DNA from: Pseudomonadota bacterium
GTDB taxonomy: Bacteria; Pseudomonadota; Gammaproteobacteria; Steroidobacterales; GCA-2729495
NCBI GenBank assembly: GCA_030836925.1
Contig: JAUPLK010000039.1
Coordinates: 1-9,322, forward strand
Direction of reading: 5' to 3'
Length of the DNA: 9,322 nucleotides
The position numbers and the translations under genes are program-made. Of the stretch, positions 8,648-9,322 are shown piece after piece. The number at the start of each line of letters is the position of its first letter. The stretch's first letter is position 1. The notes under the pieces were generated by a model that was not told the origin of the DNA, did not search any database, and saw nothing but the letters and a program-made list of their open reading frames with translations.

Positions 8648-8677
8648 TTGACGAATTGAAGCCAGTCCCTGTAGTTT
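8648..8677 (+). promoter_or_regulatory. adk promoter candidate
   Basis: TTGACG (8648-8653, five of six to the -35 consensus) and TAGTTT (8672-8677, weak -10) are 18 bases apart, which would start the adk transcript near 8684. The left arm of the long inverted repeat fills the spacer between them. On the minus strand, TAAACT (8673-8678) is a weak -10 candidate for the phosphofructokinase gene; no good -35 accompanies it. Confidence 0.4.
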
Positions 8678-8712
8678 ACGCGGTCTCTCAACGCTCAGGA
8701 GTGGCTTCAATT
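8654..8712. repeat. 11-bp perfect inverted repeat in the adk/pfp divergent spacer
   Basis: AATTGAAGCCA (8654-8664) and TGGCTTCAATT (8702-8712) are exact reverse complements, separated by 37 bases. The left arm lies inside the candidate adk promoter; the right arm spans the gap between the adk Shine-Dalgarno and the first two bases of its TTG start. Arm centres are 48 bp apart. This may be a two-site operator serving both divergent genes or, in a transcript started further upstream, a hairpin closing over the adk start. Confidence 0.6.
8697..8701 (+). promoter_or_regulatory. adk Shine-Dalgarno AGGAG
   Basis: AGGAG lies nine bases before the TTG at 8711. It supports TTG as the start; no in-frame ATG or GTG lies between it and the conserved N-terminus. 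Confidence 0.8.
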
Positions 8713-9322
8713 GCGCATTGTCTTTCTTGGCGCACCGGGGTCCGGCAAGGGCACCCAGGCCCAGCGACTCATGGCCGAACAGCATATTCCGCAGGTTTCC
8801 ACCGGCGATCTGTTGCGTGAGGCAGTGGCCGCCGGCACGGACCTCGGCCGCAGGGCCAAGGCTGCAATGGATGCCGGCGAACTGGTCTCCGATGACATCG
8901 TGCTTGGCATCATTCGCGAGAGGCTGCAGCAGGACGATGCGGCGGCTGGTTTCGTGCTCGATGGCTATCCGCGCAATCTCGCCCAGGCCACCGCGCTGGA
9001 AGGCGTGCTCGCCGGCATCGGCCGCCCGCTGGATGCGGCGGTGCTCATCGACGTGGACTTCGACATCCTGATGAAGCGGCTTACCGGCCGGCGTACCTGT
9101 TCGGTCACCGGCAAGCTGCTGAATATCCACTTCTCGCCCAAGGCGGATCTGGATGCCTGCCTGAAGGCTGGTGGCGAGCTCGTACAGCGCGCTGACGACA
9201 ACGAAGAGACCATCGGCAACCGCCTCAAGGTCTACCGTGCCCAGACTGAGCCGCTGGTCGAACATTACCGGGCCGCGGGACTGCTGCGTACCGTGAGTGG
9301 GCAGGGTAGCGTGGATGAGGTC
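8711..9322 (+). CDS. adk: Adenylate kinase (3' end cut by window edge)
   Basis: Catalyses ATP + AMP = 2 ADP in the cytoplasm, recycling the AMP formed by PPi-releasing reactions. 204 codons are visible, nearly the whole protein (long-form enzymes have about 214-220 residues). The start is TTG, giving MRIVFLGAPGSGKGTQA with the P-loop GAPGSGKGT at 7-15 (Lys13). The NMP-binding part has STGDLLR (30-36), and DGYPRN (84-89) is the family signature. The LID runs about 126-164 with GRRTC at its start and GGELVQRADDNEETIGNRL (154-172) after it. At the four LID positions that bind zinc in the Geobacillus enzyme (130, 133, 150, 153) this protein has Cys, Thr, Cys and Ala, a half-lost site. It diverges from the phosphofructokinase gene across an 83-base spacer. 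Confidence 0.95.
   Translation, partial: MRIVFLGAPGSGKGTQAQRLMAEQHIPQVSTGDLLREAVAAGTDLGRRAKAAMDAGELVSDDIVLGIIRERLQQDDAAAGFVLDGYPRNLAQATALEGVLAGIGRPLDAAVLIDVDFDILMKRLTGRRTCSVTGKLLNIHFSPKADLDACLKAGGELVQRADDNEETIGNRLKVYRAQTEPLVEHYRAAGLLRTVSGQGSVDEV

Noticed and set aside
8576..9265. Minus-strand open frame of 229 codons across the adk start and the spacer
   Set aside because: It is antisense to adk, whose P-loop, DGYPRN motif and LID are clear, and it crosses the divergent promoter region.

Overview
The window reads as a stretch of a GC-rich gammaproteobacterial chromosome, an inference from the TolC, isoaspartyl-methyltransferase-like and adenylate kinase sequences and from dense, high-GC coding. 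There are six genes plus one gene cut off at each edge counted among them (tolC at the left, adk at the right: seven genes in all), and no tRNA, rRNA, CRISPR array, insertion sequence or prophage signature that I can see. Codon use looks uniform, with no sign of recent transfer.

Left block (1-1639, minus strand): a gene for a divergent protein-L-isoaspartate methyltransferase-like protein lies 44 bases upstream of tolC, the outer-membrane channel of efflux and type I secretion systems; they probably form one transcription unit. A 243-base divergent spacer separates them from a plus-strand gene for a membrane-anchored PAS-PAS-GGDEF-EAL protein (1883-4207) that should make and/or degrade cyclic di-GMP. 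Its 3' end overlaps, tail to tail by 71 bases, a minus-strand gene for a small membrane-anchored or exported alpha/beta hydrolase with a lipase-like triad (4137-4994).

Right block (5070-9322): this is a pyrophosphate/adenylate energy module. On the minus strand a 6-phosphofructokinase with the residues of the PPi-dependent type (7362-8627) is followed by hppA (5122-7167), a K+-independent proton-pumping pyrophosphatase, and then a clean intrinsic terminator. Adenylate kinase (adk, 8711 onward, TTG start) diverges from the phosphofructokinase gene. The kinase can run glycolysis or gluconeogenesis at the expense or gain of PPi, the pump couples PPi to the proton gradient, and adenylate kinase recycles the AMP that PPi-releasing reactions produce.

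The most notable non-coding structure is (a) a perfect 11-bp inverted repeat in the 83-bp adk/pfp divergent spacer, whose right arm covers the adk start codon, and (b) a roughly 130-nt hppA leader with three stem-loops and a hairpin that could hide the Shine-Dalgarno sequence. I do not see a large unknown system; the genes are recognisable families, and the interesting parts are residue-level departures and regulatory structure.
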